Below the pieces are notes generated by a model. It saw only the letters and a list, made by a program, of their open reading frames with translations. It searched no databases and was not told the DNA's origin. Shown here one piece after another: positions 45,133 through 53,198 of a DNA stretch of 64,000 bases. Origin of the DNA: JAPPHA01 sp963662815 (lineage in GTDB: Bacteria; Pseudomonadota; Alphaproteobacteria; Rhodobacterales; Rhodobacteraceae); assembly GCA_963662815.2 (NCBI GenBank), contig CAXXWA010000023.1, forward strand, positions 25,134-89,133. Reading direction: 5' to 3'. Positions within the stretch are counted from its first letter, which is position 1. The number at the start of each line of letters is the position of its first letter. Both the position numbers and the translations under genes were made by a program.

Positions 45133-46188
45133 TCAGGATGACCGGTTCGGATCGCCGCGGCCACCGGCATCCGGTAAGGTTCCTCGCGCCGCGCGCTTCG
45201 CCCGAATCCACCTGACCGCGCCCAGGTAGAACGCGTATGCGGCAATCAGGGAAAGCAGGTCCATGACCAGAAAGGGTCGCGCGGCTGTGGCGTCCGAAGC
45301 GTGAAACGGAAGCACGAACAGGGCCAGTCCCGTCAGGTAGCCGTCCGGCCCGACGAGAAACAAGGCCACGAAATTGTTCGCCGCGTGCAAGCCCGTCGCG
45401 GCGCCGATGTTGCCGGTTCTCGCTGTCACGTCACCGGCGATCAGCCCGAATACAACCGTCGCCGCAACCACGAGCCAGGCGTTGCTCCCGAACGCATCCT
45501 GGTCGAAATGCAGGATGCCGAAGGCGAACGACGGCAGCGCCAGCCAGATCAGGGGACTCCGGAAACGGGCCGCAAGCTGCTGCTGCAGGTATCCCCGAAA
45601 GACCAGTTCCTCCGCCGCGACCTGCACCAGCAGCAGGGGGATTCCGGGCACCAGCCAAGCCAGCCAGACCGCTGTCGCTAAATTGCCTTCCGGCTGCATG
45701 AACGGGACCACGGCCAGAACTCCGGCGCCGAGGATCCCGGCCGCAACGAGGAATCCCCGGGCGAAGTCCCTGCCGACGCGGCTTCCCCGCGGCCCGACGA
45801 GCGTTGCAGGCCGCCTGCGATGGACAAGGCCGACTGCGGCGAGAAGTCCGAACACGGGACCCGCGAAACACGCCAGGAGCCAGATCACGCCTGCCGGCTC
45901 GTCGAGGTCTCCGAATCCCGGCAGCAGCCGGAAGAGCGGGAATCCGCCGTCAGCGAGATCGGCGGCCAGCGCGACAAGCCGGATCCAGGCGATGCTGGCC
46001 GCAACGACAAGGCCGAGGCCCAGGCATGTGCGCCAGACCTCCGGTCGGGGCCGCGCGGGGTCGACGAAGTCCCGGAATGCTGCCGGAAACGGTGGGAACG
46101 GGTTCTGCAATTCTCTTGATTCTCGCAAGCGTCGCCAGCGCCAAGGATAATTCCGGAACGCGGACCGCGTAAGGCCCGGAAAGCGCAT
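45133..46188 (-). CDS. CPBP-family intramembrane protease
   Basis: 351 aa with about seven or eight transmembrane helices. Conserved CPBP/Abi motifs: AAEELVFRGYL (Glu-Glu...Arg), SFAFGILHF (the F..H) and HAANNFVAL (the H..N), giving the zinc-like catalytic site of the type II CAAX protease group. Start ATG at 46188, where the protein begins before the first long helix; a longer frame upstream is discarded. Substrate unknown. The gene has an ordinary intergenic gap to accD. Confidence 0.88.
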   Translation of the reverse strand: MRFPGLTRSAFRNYPWRWRRLRESRELQNPFPPFPAAFRDFVDPARPRPEVWRTCLGLGLVVAASIAWIRLVALAADLADGGFPLFRLLPGFGDLDEPAGVIWLLACFAGPVFGLLAAVGLVHRRRPATLVGPRGSRVGRDFARGFLVAAGILGAGVLAVVPFMQPEGNLATAVWLAWLVPGIPLLLVQVAAEELVFRGYLQQQLAARFRSPLIWLALPSFAFGILHFDQDAFGSNAWLVVAATVVFGLIAGDVTARTGNIGAATGLHAANNFVALFLVGPDGYLTGLALFVLPFHASDATAARPFLVMDLLSLIAAYAFYLGAVRWIRAKRAARGTLPDAGGRGDPNRSS

Positions 46189-46370
46189 TCGCGGCGGGCG
46201 AATCAATTCCCCTTGCGCAGGCCCGGCGGCGCGGGCAGGAATGCGCGCGCGTCCCGGAACGGCGAAGGGAACGCGCAACAGGGGAGGCCGAACATCATGC
46301 AGACCCCGGTGCGGCGCCCGCTGCAGACCCGCTTCCGAATCGGCCGGCGAACGCGGTCTTGAATCCGACC

Positions 46371-48407
46371 ATGCCGCACGCGCGATTTTCAAGGCTCTTC
46401 GCGCCTCTCGACATCGGCATTGCCGTGCTGCCCAACCGCATCCTCATGGGATCGATGCACACCGGACTCGAGGAGCTCGGCGACTGGAACCGGGTCGCCG
46501 CCTACTACGGCGAACGGGCGAAGGGCGGCGTTGCGCTGATGGTCACAGGCGGCATGACGCCGAACGAGGAGGCGTCCGTTCTGCCCGGGGCAGCCGGCCT
46601 CTTCACCGCCGGGGACGTCCGCAACCACCGCATCGTCACCGAGCGCGTTCACGAATTCGGCGCCAGGATCGCCATGCAGATCCTTCACGCGGGGCGCTAC
46701 GCATACACGCCGAAGGCCGTGGCGCCCTCCCCGGTCAGGGCGCCGATCGCGCCGTATATGCCTGACGAACTCGACGAAGCGGGAATCGAGAAGCAGATCG
46801 CCGACATGGTCTCCGCCGCCGAACGGGCGAAAGAAGCCGGTTACGACGGCGTCGAGATCATGGGCTCCGAGGGGTACTTTCTGAACCAGTTCCTGGCGGC
46901 GCGGACCAACCTCCGCACCGATGCCTGGGGCGGGAGCTACGAGAACCGCATGCGGCTCCCGGTCGAGGTGACGCGGCGAACGCGCGCCGCCGTCGGCGAC
47001 GATTTCATCATCATCTTCCGGCTTTCGATGATCGACCTGGTCCCGGGCGGCTCCACCTGGGACGAGGTCGTCAGGCTCGCGGCCGCGGTCGAAGCCGCTG
47101 GCGCCACCATGCTGAACACGGGCGTGGGCTGGCACGAGGCGCGGATTCCGACGATCGCGACGAGCGTGCCGCGGCGCGCCTTCGCCTGGGTTACCCGGAA
47201 ACTCATGGGGGAAGTCTCGATTCCCGTCATCGCCTCCAACAGGATCAACACGCCCGAAGTCGCGGAACAGGTTCTTGCCGACGGCTGCGCCGACATGGTT
47301 TCGATGGCGCGGCCCTTCCTCGCGGACCCCGAATTCGTCCTGAAGGCGCGAACCGGGCGCGCCGACGAAATCACCCCCTGCATCGCCTGCAACCAGGCCT
47401 GCCTCGACCACACCTTCGCCATGAAGCCGGCGTCCTGCCTCGTGAACCCGCGCGCCTGCGCCGAGACCGAGATCGCCTACGAACCGGCGGAGACAAGGAA
47501 GAGGATCGCCGTAATCGGCGCCGGCCCGGCCGGCCTCGCAGCGGCCATCGTGGCGGCCGGGCGCGGGCACTCGGTGCGGCTCTTCGAGCGCGCCCGCGAA
47601 ATCGGCGGCCAGATGACCATGGCCAGGGTCATTCCGGGCAAGGAAGAGTTCCACGGGCTCATCGCCTACTATCGCCGGCAGATCGAACTCGCGGGCATCG
47701 ATCTCCGCCTCGGCTGCCCGGTCGGCGCCGATGATCTCGCGGAATTCGACGACATCGTCGTCGCGACCGGGGTCCGCCCGCGCATGCCGGGCATTCCCGG
47801 CGAAGACGGCGCGAACGTCTTGACCTACGCGGACGTGCTGCAGGGCGGCGTCGCACCCGGGAAGCGCGTGGCAATCATCGGTGCGGGCGGCATCGGGTTC
47901 GACGTCGCCGGCCTCCTCGTCCACGAAGGCCCTAGTCCGGCGGAGAATCCGGCGTTGTGGCGCCGCGAGTGGGGCGTGGCCGATCCGTCCTTGGCGCGCG
48001 GAGGGCTGGCGGACTGCGGCCCGCGCCCGGAACCTCCTGCGCGGCAGGTCTGCCTCCTGCAGAGAAAGACCGAAAAGCCAGGCGCGCGGCTCGGAAAGAC
48101 AACGGGATGGATCCACCGCGCGACGCTGAGGATGAAGGGCGTCCGGATGATGGGCGGCATCAACTACGAGCGGATCACCCCCGAAGGGGTCCTGATCTCT
48201 AGGGGAAAGGCGCGGGAAGAACCGGAACTGCTCCGCGTCGACACGGTGGTTATCTGCGCGGGCCAGCTTCCGGAACGGACGCTGGCCGACGACATCCGCG
48301 CCAGGACCAAGCGGACGACGCACGTCATCGGCGGCGCCGACTCGGCCCGTGACCTCGACGCGCAGCGCGCCATCCGGCAGGGAAGCCTCGTTGCCGCAGC
48401 CCTTTGA
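46371..48407 (+). CDS. fadH: NADPH 2,4-dienoyl-CoA reductase-like flavoprotein (FadH)
   Basis: 678 aa three-domain enzyme of the old-yellow-enzyme/FadH type. N-terminal TIM barrel with FMN (LPNRILMGSMHTGLEE; AMQILHAGRYAY; GSEGYFLNQFLA), then the 4Fe-4S binding CIACNQACLDHTF with a later Cys in KPASCLVNPRAC, then two nucleotide-binding loops (AVIGAGPAGLAAAI; AIIGAGGIGFDVAGLL). CNQACLD is diagnostic of the FadH group; TMADH-type enzymes are more distant. Reduces double bonds of unsaturated fatty acyl-CoA. Converges with pip, 12 bases apart. Confidence 0.92.
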   Translation: MPHARFSRLFAPLDIGIAVLPNRILMGSMHTGLEELGDWNRVAAYYGERAKGGVALMVTGGMTPNEEASVLPGAAGLFTAGDVRNHRIVTERVHEFGARIAMQILHAGRYAYTPKAVAPSPVRAPIAPYMPDELDEAGIEKQIADMVSAAERAKEAGYDGVEIMGSEGYFLNQFLAARTNLRTDAWGGSYENRMRLPVEVTRRTRAAVGDDFIIIFRLSMIDLVPGGSTWDEVVRLAAAVEAAGATMLNTGVGWHEARIPTIATSVPRRAFAWVTRKLMGEVSIPVIASNRINTPEVAEQVLADGCADMVSMARPFLADPEFVLKARTGRADEITPCIACNQACLDHTFAMKPASCLVNPRACAETEIAYEPAETRKRIAVIGAGPAGLAAAIVAAGRGHSVRLFERAREIGGQMTMARVIPGKEEFHGLIAYYRRQIELAGIDLRLGCPVGADDLAEFDDIVVATGVRPRMPGIPGEDGANVLTYADVLQGGVAPGKRVAIIGAGGIGFDVAGLLVHEGPSPAENPALWRREWGVADPSLARGGLADCGPRPEPPARQVCLLQRKTEKPGARLGKTTGWIHRATLRMKGVRMMGGINYERITPEGVLISRGKAREEPELLRVDTVVICAGQLPERTLADDIRARTKRTTHVIGGADSARDLDAQRAIRQGSLVAAAL

Positions 48408-48419
48408 CGGACGCGCGGA

Positions 48420-49391
48420 TCAGCGCAGCCTGTCCATGGTTTCGACGAGCCGCGCCGCGATCCCCGGCTCCGTCACCGAGTGCCCGGCGTCTCCCACGAC
48501 ATGGAGCCGCGACTCCGGCCAGGCATCATGAAGCTCGAACGCGGCAGAAGGCGGGCAGACCATGTCGAACCGGCCCTGGACGATGGTTCCCGGTATGTGC
48601 CCGATCCGGGACATGTTGCGCAGGATGAAGCCGTCACCGTCCAGAAATCCCCGGTTGACGAAGTAGTGACATTCGAGCCGCGCAAAGGCGAGCGCGTAGC
48701 CTGTCGACAACGGCACCGCGTTTCCCGCCGCTCCCATGGACGCGAGCGCGTTTTCCCAGTTGGACCAGGCGTGGGCGAAGCGGGTCTGCACCGCCGGGTC
48801 GTCCGAGAACAGTCGCCGGTGAAACGCTCCGATGACGTCGCCGCGCTCGCGCTCGGGGAGGACGCCGACGAATTTCCGCCACTGGTCCGGAAAGAACCGC
48901 GCCGCGCCGCCGCCGTAGAACCAGTCGAGTTCCGCTTCAGTGAACAGGAAAGGGCCGCGCAGAACGAGGTGCCGCACGCGGTCGGGGTGCGACTGCGCGT
49001 AGATAAGTCCGAGAGTCGCCCCCCAGGAGCCGCCGAAGACGATCCAGCGGTCGATGCCGAAGGTCTTACGGATGATCTCGATGTCGGATACCAGGTCCCA
49101 GGTCGTGTTGCTTGCGACGGATGCATGCGGTTCCGACCGCCCGCAGCCGCGCTGATCGAACAGGACCACGCGGTAGCGCGTCGGATCGAAGAACCGCCGG
49201 AGATTCGGGCTGGCGCCTCCGCCCGGGCCGCCGTGCAAGACCACAACCGGCTTGCCGGCCGGGTTTCCGCACTGTTCGACGTGGATCCTGTGGCCGCCCG
49301 AGACCTCGAGCATGCGGTCGTCGAAGGGCCGGCAGGCCGGGTAGAGCCGGGTCGATGCCGGGACGCGATCCCGATTCTCCGCGCTATGCAT
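48420..49391 (-). CDS. pip: proline iminopeptidase
   Basis: 323 aa alpha/beta hydrolase. HGGPGGGASPNLRRFFDP carries the HGGPG oxyanion motif; nucleophile Ser in FGGSWGATLGL; acid Asp in VQGRFDMVCP; His in VVGDAGHSVTE. Cleaves N-terminal proline from peptides. The ATG at 49391 sits at the natural start (MHSAENRDRV); the longer upstream frame is the antisense of the ubiG region. Confidence 0.95.
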   Translation of the reverse strand: MHSAENRDRVPASTRLYPACRPFDDRMLEVSGGHRIHVEQCGNPAGKPVVVLHGGPGGGASPNLRRFFDPTRYRVVLFDQRGCGRSEPHASVASNTTWDLVSDIEIIRKTFGIDRWIVFGGSWGATLGLIYAQSHPDRVRHLVLRGPFLFTEAELDWFYGGGAARFFPDQWRKFVGVLPERERGDVIGAFHRRLFSDDPAVQTRFAHAWSNWENALASMGAAGNAVPLSTGYALAFARLECHYFVNRGFLDGDGFILRNMSRIGHIPGTIVQGRFDMVCPPSAAFELHDAWPESRLHVVGDAGHSVTEPGIAARLVETMDRLR

Positions 49392-49488
49392 GCTTGACCT
49401 GTCGCAAGGAAAATGCCTTCCGTGTCCTGGCGGTCTGCAACCCCGGCAGATCCGCCCGAGTTCGTGACAGTTTGGAAGCGGGAGTGCA

Positions 49489-50247
49489 ATGCCTACTGTA
49501 AGCTCGATCGACCAGGAAGAGATCGCCAAGTTCCGGCCGCTTGCGGACGAATGGTGGGACCCGCACGGCAGGTTCCGGCCGCTGCACCGGATGAATCCCT
49601 GCCGCCTCGAATACATCGTCGGCCAGATCGGCGCCGAGTTCTGCCTGAACACGGACGCTCCGGCCGCCTTCCGGGGGCTTCGGCTCCTCGACATCGGCTG
49701 CGGCGGCGGGCTTCTGTCCGAACCGATGGCGAGGCTGGGCGCCGCCGTCATCGGCGCGGACGCGTCCGACGCGTCCATCGGCGCCGCAAGGGTCCATGCA
49801 CGGCAGTCCGGACTCGACATCGACTACCGCTGCACGACAGTGGAGGAACTTTCGGAATCCGGCGATGACTTCGACGCGATCATCAACATGGAGGTCATCG
49901 AGCATGTCGCCGAACCCGCCGCCTACATCTCGGCCTGCGCGGCGCTGCTGCGGCCCGGCGGCGTGATGATCTCCTCGACGTTGAACCGCACATTGCGGAG
50001 TTTCGCGCTCGCGGTCGTCGGCGCCGAATACATTCTCGGCTGGCTTCCGAAGGGAACCCACGACTGGCAGCGATTTCTCACGCCCCGGGAACTCGGCGCC
50101 ATGTTCGAGGACGCCGGCCTGACCGAGGTCGACTGCAAGGGATTCGTCTACAATCCCCTGTACCGATCCTGGTCGATTTCCGACAGCGACACGAGCATCA
50201 ACTACGTTACGACCTGCATCCGCGCTCAGCCGCCACCGATCGCCTGA
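49489..50247 (+). CDS. ubiG: ubiquinone biosynthesis O-methyltransferase
   Basis: 252 aa. SAM-dependent; performs two O-methylations in ubiquinone synthesis. KFRPLADEWWDPHGRFRPLH at the start is characteristic of UbiG/Coq3; motif I is LLDIGCGGGLLSEPMARLG; INMEVIEHVAEP follows, and LPKGTHDWQRFLTP is a later family block. The 3' end overlaps the MarR gene end by 22 bases (convergent). Confidence 0.97.
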   Translation: MPTVSSIDQEEIAKFRPLADEWWDPHGRFRPLHRMNPCRLEYIVGQIGAEFCLNTDAPAAFRGLRLLDIGCGGGLLSEPMARLGAAVIGADASDASIGAARVHARQSGLDIDYRCTTVEELSESGDDFDAIINMEVIEHVAEPAAYISACAALLRPGGVMISSTLNRTLRSFALAVVGAEYILGWLPKGTHDWQRFLTPRELGAMFEDAGLTEVDCKGFVYNPLYRSWSISDSDTSINYVTTCIRAQPPPIA

Positions 50248-50672
50248 CGCAGTTCCCTGAGGGCGGGGAGAAGTTCCCGCGCGCGCTCCTTACCCAGCGA
50301 GTCGACGATCTGTTCGAGAACGGGTCCGATGCCGGCGAGCGCCTCGTTCCGCGCAGCGCGCCCGGCGTCGCTGATCGAAACGCGCTTGAGCCTCGTGTCG
50401 CGCCAGTCCCGACGGACATGGATGAAGCCCACGGCCTCGAGGCGCCTGAGCGTGTTCGTCATTGCCCCCTTCGTGACGTTGAAGATCCGTGCGAGCTGCG
50501 TCGGCGTCCTTTCCCCGCCCGTCCCGGCGAGGAGATTCAGAACGGAAAAGTGCGAAACCGGGAGGCCCTTCGGCAGGGCGCGGCTGATTCGCGCGCGAAC
50601 GAGGCGTTCCGACGACATGACCTCGCTGACGAGCAGGATTCCGAGCGCATCGTCTACCCTGGCATCAGTCAT
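50226..50672 (-). CDS. MarR-family transcriptional regulator
   Basis: 148 aa. Winged helix-turn-helix: LPVSHFSVLNLLAG, RTPTQLARIFNVTKGAMTNT (recognition helix) and VRRDWRDTRLKRVSISDAGR (the wing DxRxxRL). The ATG at 50672 is supported by GGAGG upstream, and by two perfect palindromes immediately beyond it (see 50686-50720). Homologues usually repress themselves and a divergent or neighbouring gene; the candidate here is the methyltransferase at 50835. Confidence 0.93.
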   Translation of the reverse strand: MTDARVDDALGILLVSEVMSSERLVRARISRALPKGLPVSHFSVLNLLAGTGGERTPTQLARIFNVTKGAMTNTLRRLEAVGFIHVRRDWRDTRLKRVSISDAGRAARNEALAGIGPVLEQIVDSLGKERARELLPALRELRQAIGGG

Positions 50673-50685
50673 TCGAGTCCAGCCT

Positions 50686-50720
50686 CCGCCCGTTCGAACG
50701 AAGGGACCGCCCGTTCGAAC
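50686..50720 (-). promoter_or_regulatory. tandem palindromic operator, CCGCCCGTTCGAAC x2
   Basis: The 14-mer CCGCCCGTTCGAAC occurs at 50686-50699 and 50707-50720; the perfect palindromes GTTCGAAC within it are centred exactly 21 bp apart, two turns of B-DNA. The first copy overlaps the ribosome site of the MarR gene, 14-27 bases before its ATG. This is a strong candidate operator for the MarR protein, probably autoregulatory and perhaps also acting on the divergent gene 115 bases away. Confidence 0.7.
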
Positions 50721-50834
50721 CGAGAAAATGCTTTTCACGACCGACCGGGAACTGTCAACCGGCCCCTCGACGGCGCGCGGCTTGCTCCTTGCATTATCGT
50801 CCCCGCGCGCTACCTCTCGGAACGGGTGAGAACC

Positions 50835-51671
50835 GTGAAACCGCCTCCCATCCTCTTCGACGCGCGCAGGCTGGCCCTGCAGCGCTGGCGCGCGGCCCGG
50901 TCTCCGGCCAGCGCCTGGTTCCTGCACGAACACGCAGCCGCGCTTCTCGCGGGACGGCTCGAGGAGATCAACAGGCCGTTCGAACGCCCCGTGATCGCAG
51001 GTTGGCGCGCAGACCAATGGCGCAGGTGCGCCGGCCTGCCCGACGACTGTCCCTGCATCCCCGAAGACGAGCTCCCCGGTCTCGCCGAGGCCGGCCACGA
51101 CCTCGTCGTCAGCGCGATGGCCCTGCACTGGGAAAACGACCCGGTCGGGCGCCTCGTTCAGGCCCGGCGGGCGCTCGGGCCGGACGGGCTGTTCGTCGCC
51201 GTCCTTTTCGGGGGCCGCACTCTCGCCGAACTCAGGGCCGCCTTCGCCCACGCGGAGAGCCTGGTCGACGGCGGCATCAGCCCCCGCGTCGCCCCGATGG
51301 GAGACATCCGGGATCTCGGAAACCTGCTCCAGCGCGCCGGCTATGCTCTGCCGGTCGCGGACAGCGTGACCGTCCCTGTTTCCTATGAAACGCCGCTGCA
51401 CCTGATGAGGGACCTTCGCGCCATGGGAGAAACCAACGCGCTCGCGGGCCGGCGCCGGCGGTTCCTGAAGCGGGCCACGCTTGACGCCGCAGTGTCGAGC
51501 TATTCCCGGAACCACCCCGCAGACGGCGGCAGGGTGCTCGCAACCTTCGAGATCATCTTCCTCTCGGGGTGGGCGCCGGACACGGCCCAGCAGACGCCGC
51601 TGCGACCCGGCTCGGCCGCGGCGCGGCTTGCAGACGCCCTCGGCACCGAGGAACACGGGCCCGACGGCTGA
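50835..51671 (+). CDS. NDUFAF5/BioC-like methyltransferase-fold protein, motif I degenerate
   Basis: 278 aa from GTG 50835. It aligns with the alphaproteobacterial C20orf7/NDUFAF5-type proteins in its second half: HDLVVSAMALHWENDPVG, RALGPDGLFVAVLFGG, GGISPRVAPMGDIRDLGNLL, MRDLRAMGETNAL and ATFEIIFLSGWAPD. The first half is short, and where a LDLGxGxG SAM-binding loop is expected it has VIAGWRADQWRRCAG instead. It may bind SAM weakly or act without methyl transfer (human NDUFAF5 is an arginine hydroxylase). Divergent from the MarR gene. Confidence 0.8.
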   Translation: MKPPPILFDARRLALQRWRAARSPASAWFLHEHAAALLAGRLEEINRPFERPVIAGWRADQWRRCAGLPDDCPCIPEDELPGLAEAGHDLVVSAMALHWENDPVGRLVQARRALGPDGLFVAVLFGGRTLAELRAAFAHAESLVDGGISPRVAPMGDIRDLGNLLQRAGYALPVADSVTVPVSYETPLHLMRDLRAMGETNALAGRRRRFLKRATLDAAVSSYSRNHPADGGRVLATFEIIFLSGWAPDTAQQTPLRPGSAAARLADALGTEEHGPDG

Positions 51672-51739
51672 GTTCGCTGGACCGGAGAGGGCTGCCGGGT
51701 TAGGCTTCGGGACTCAATCCCGAGGATCCGCCGACAGAC

Positions 51740-52786
51740 ATGACCGCTTCCGAACATCACCGCGAACCGCCCGAACACGCCCCGTCCGATCACCCGCCGG
51801 TGGCGGCGGGAAGGATCGGCATTCTCGTCGCCAACCTCGGCACGCCCGAATCGACCGCTTACCTGCCGATGCGCCGGTATCTGAGCGAGTTTCTCTCCGA
51901 CAGGCGCGTCATCGACTACTCGCCGTGGTTCTGGCAGCCGCTGCTGCAACTCGTGATTCTCTCGCGCCGGCCCTTCACCTCCGGCGCCGCGTACCGGAAG
52001 ATCTGGAACGCCGAGCGCGACGAGAGCCCGCTGTTGACGACGACGCGGCGCCAGGCGGAGCTGCTGGCGGCGGAATTCTCGGCGGACGAAAGGATCATCG
52101 TCGAGTTCTGCATGCGCTACGGAAACCCCTCCGTGGATACGGTCATGCGGAAAATGCTGCGGCGCGGTTGCGAGAGAATCCTGTTCTTTCCCCTCTACCC
52201 GCAGTACTCGGCGCCGACGACGGCGACGGCGAACGATCAGGCGTTCCGGTCGCTCATGGGCGCGCGCTGGCAGCCAGCCGTCCGAACGGTTCCCCCGTAC
52301 CATGACCACCCGCTCTACATCGAGGCGCTCGCCCGGTCCGTCGAGACGGCGCTCGTGGGAAAGTCGCCGGATGCCCTGGTGGTCTCCTACCACGGCCTTC
52401 CGGAAAGGTATCTCCGCGAAGGCGACCCGTACCACTGCCACTGCCGCAAGACCTCCCGCCTGCTCCGCGACCGCCTCGGCTGGCAGGAGGACAGGATCCG
52501 CACGACGTTCCAGTCGCGCTTCGGCACAGAGGAATGGCTCAAGCCCTACACGGTCGAGGAGGTCGCCCGCCTTGCGGCGGCGGGTGCGCACCGCATCGCG
52601 GTCATCGCGCCGGGCTTCTCGTCGGACTGCATCGAAACGCTGGAGGAGATTCAGGGCGAGATTCGGGAAAGCTTCGAGGAAGCGGGCGGACAGGAGTTCA
52701 TCTACATTCCCTGCCTGAACGATTCGGCGGACCACATGCGGCTGCTCGCAGCGGTCATCTCGAACGAACTTGCGGGATGGCTCTGA
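51740..52786 (+). CDS. hemH: ferrochelatase
   Basis: 348 aa. Inserts iron into protoporphyrin IX. ILVANLGTPES near the start, VVSYHGLPERYLREGDPYH with the catalytic His, FQSRFGTEEWLKPYT, and VIAPGFSSDCIETLEEI with the conserved Glu. N-terminal 24 residues are an extra acidic/His-rich stretch. Begins 68 bases after the methyltransferase gene. No Fe-S Cys cluster seen. Confidence 0.97.
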   Translation: MTASEHHREPPEHAPSDHPPVAAGRIGILVANLGTPESTAYLPMRRYLSEFLSDRRVIDYSPWFWQPLLQLVILSRRPFTSGAAYRKIWNAERDESPLLTTTRRQAELLAAEFSADERIIVEFCMRYGNPSVDTVMRKMLRRGCERILFFPLYPQYSAPTTATANDQAFRSLMGARWQPAVRTVPPYHDHPLYIEALARSVETALVGKSPDALVVSYHGLPERYLREGDPYHCHCRKTSRLLRDRLGWQEDRIRTTFQSRFGTEEWLKPYTVEEVARLAAAGAHRIAVIAPGFSSDCIETLEEIQGEIRESFEEAGGQEFIYIPCLNDSADHMRLLAAVISNELAGWL

Positions 52787-52808
52787 ACGGGCGCACCGCT
52801 CAGAGCCA
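52778..52808. terminator. bidirectional hairpin between hemH and mutT
   Basis: Perfect 9-bp inverted repeat TGGCTCTGA (52778-52786) and TCAGAGCCA (52800-52808) with a 13-base loop that can pair further (CGG/CCG). Both arms are the last codons of the two converging genes, each ending Trp-Leu-stop. No U-tract, so termination efficiency is uncertain. Confidence 0.55.
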
Positions 52809-53198
52809 GTCCCTGAGGATCGGCAGCAGCGGCCCGTCGGCCGGAGGCATGTGATGGCTTCCGAGATCCCCTTTCCGGACCCAGGCGAGTTCCTGCCCCT
52901 CCTTCGGCATCGCCGTCCCCTCCCAGGTCCGGCAGGCGTAGAGCGGCATCAAAAGGTGGAAGGCGTCGTAGCCGTGGCTCGCAAAGGCGAGCGGCGCGAG
53001 GCAGCTCCGCCAGGTGAGAATCCCGAGTTCCTCCTCGAGCTCCCTGACGAGCGCCGCTTCGGGAGTCTCGCCGGCCTCGACCTTGCCGCCCGGGAATTCC
53101 CAGAGTCCGGGGAAATCCCCGCCCTCCGGGCGTCGCGCGAGCAGCACGCGGCCGTCGCGGTCGATCAGGGCGGCCGCAGCGACCAGGACGATCTTCAT
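52800..53198 (-). CDS. mutT: NUDIX hydrolase, MutT-like
   Basis: 132 aa. Nudix box GGKVEAGETPEAALVRELEE followed by ELGI, matching Gx5Ex7REUxEExGU. Starts MKIVLVAAAALIDRDGRVLL as in 8-oxo-dGTP diphosphatases. The ATG at 53198 overlaps the argJ stop (ATGA); upstream codons are the end of argJ. Likely removes 8-oxo-dGTP from the nucleotide pool. Confidence 0.93.
   Translation of the reverse strand: MKIVLVAAAALIDRDGRVLLARRPEGGDFPGLWEFPGGKVEAGETPEAALVRELEEELGILTWRSCLAPLAFASHGYDAFHLLMPLYACRTWEGTAMPKEGQELAWVRKGDLGSHHMPPADGPLLPILRDWL

Noticed and set aside
46389..48323. Long minus-strand frame (644 codons) opposite the FadH-like gene.
   Set aside because: Antisense of a gene with full family motifs; no independent similarity.
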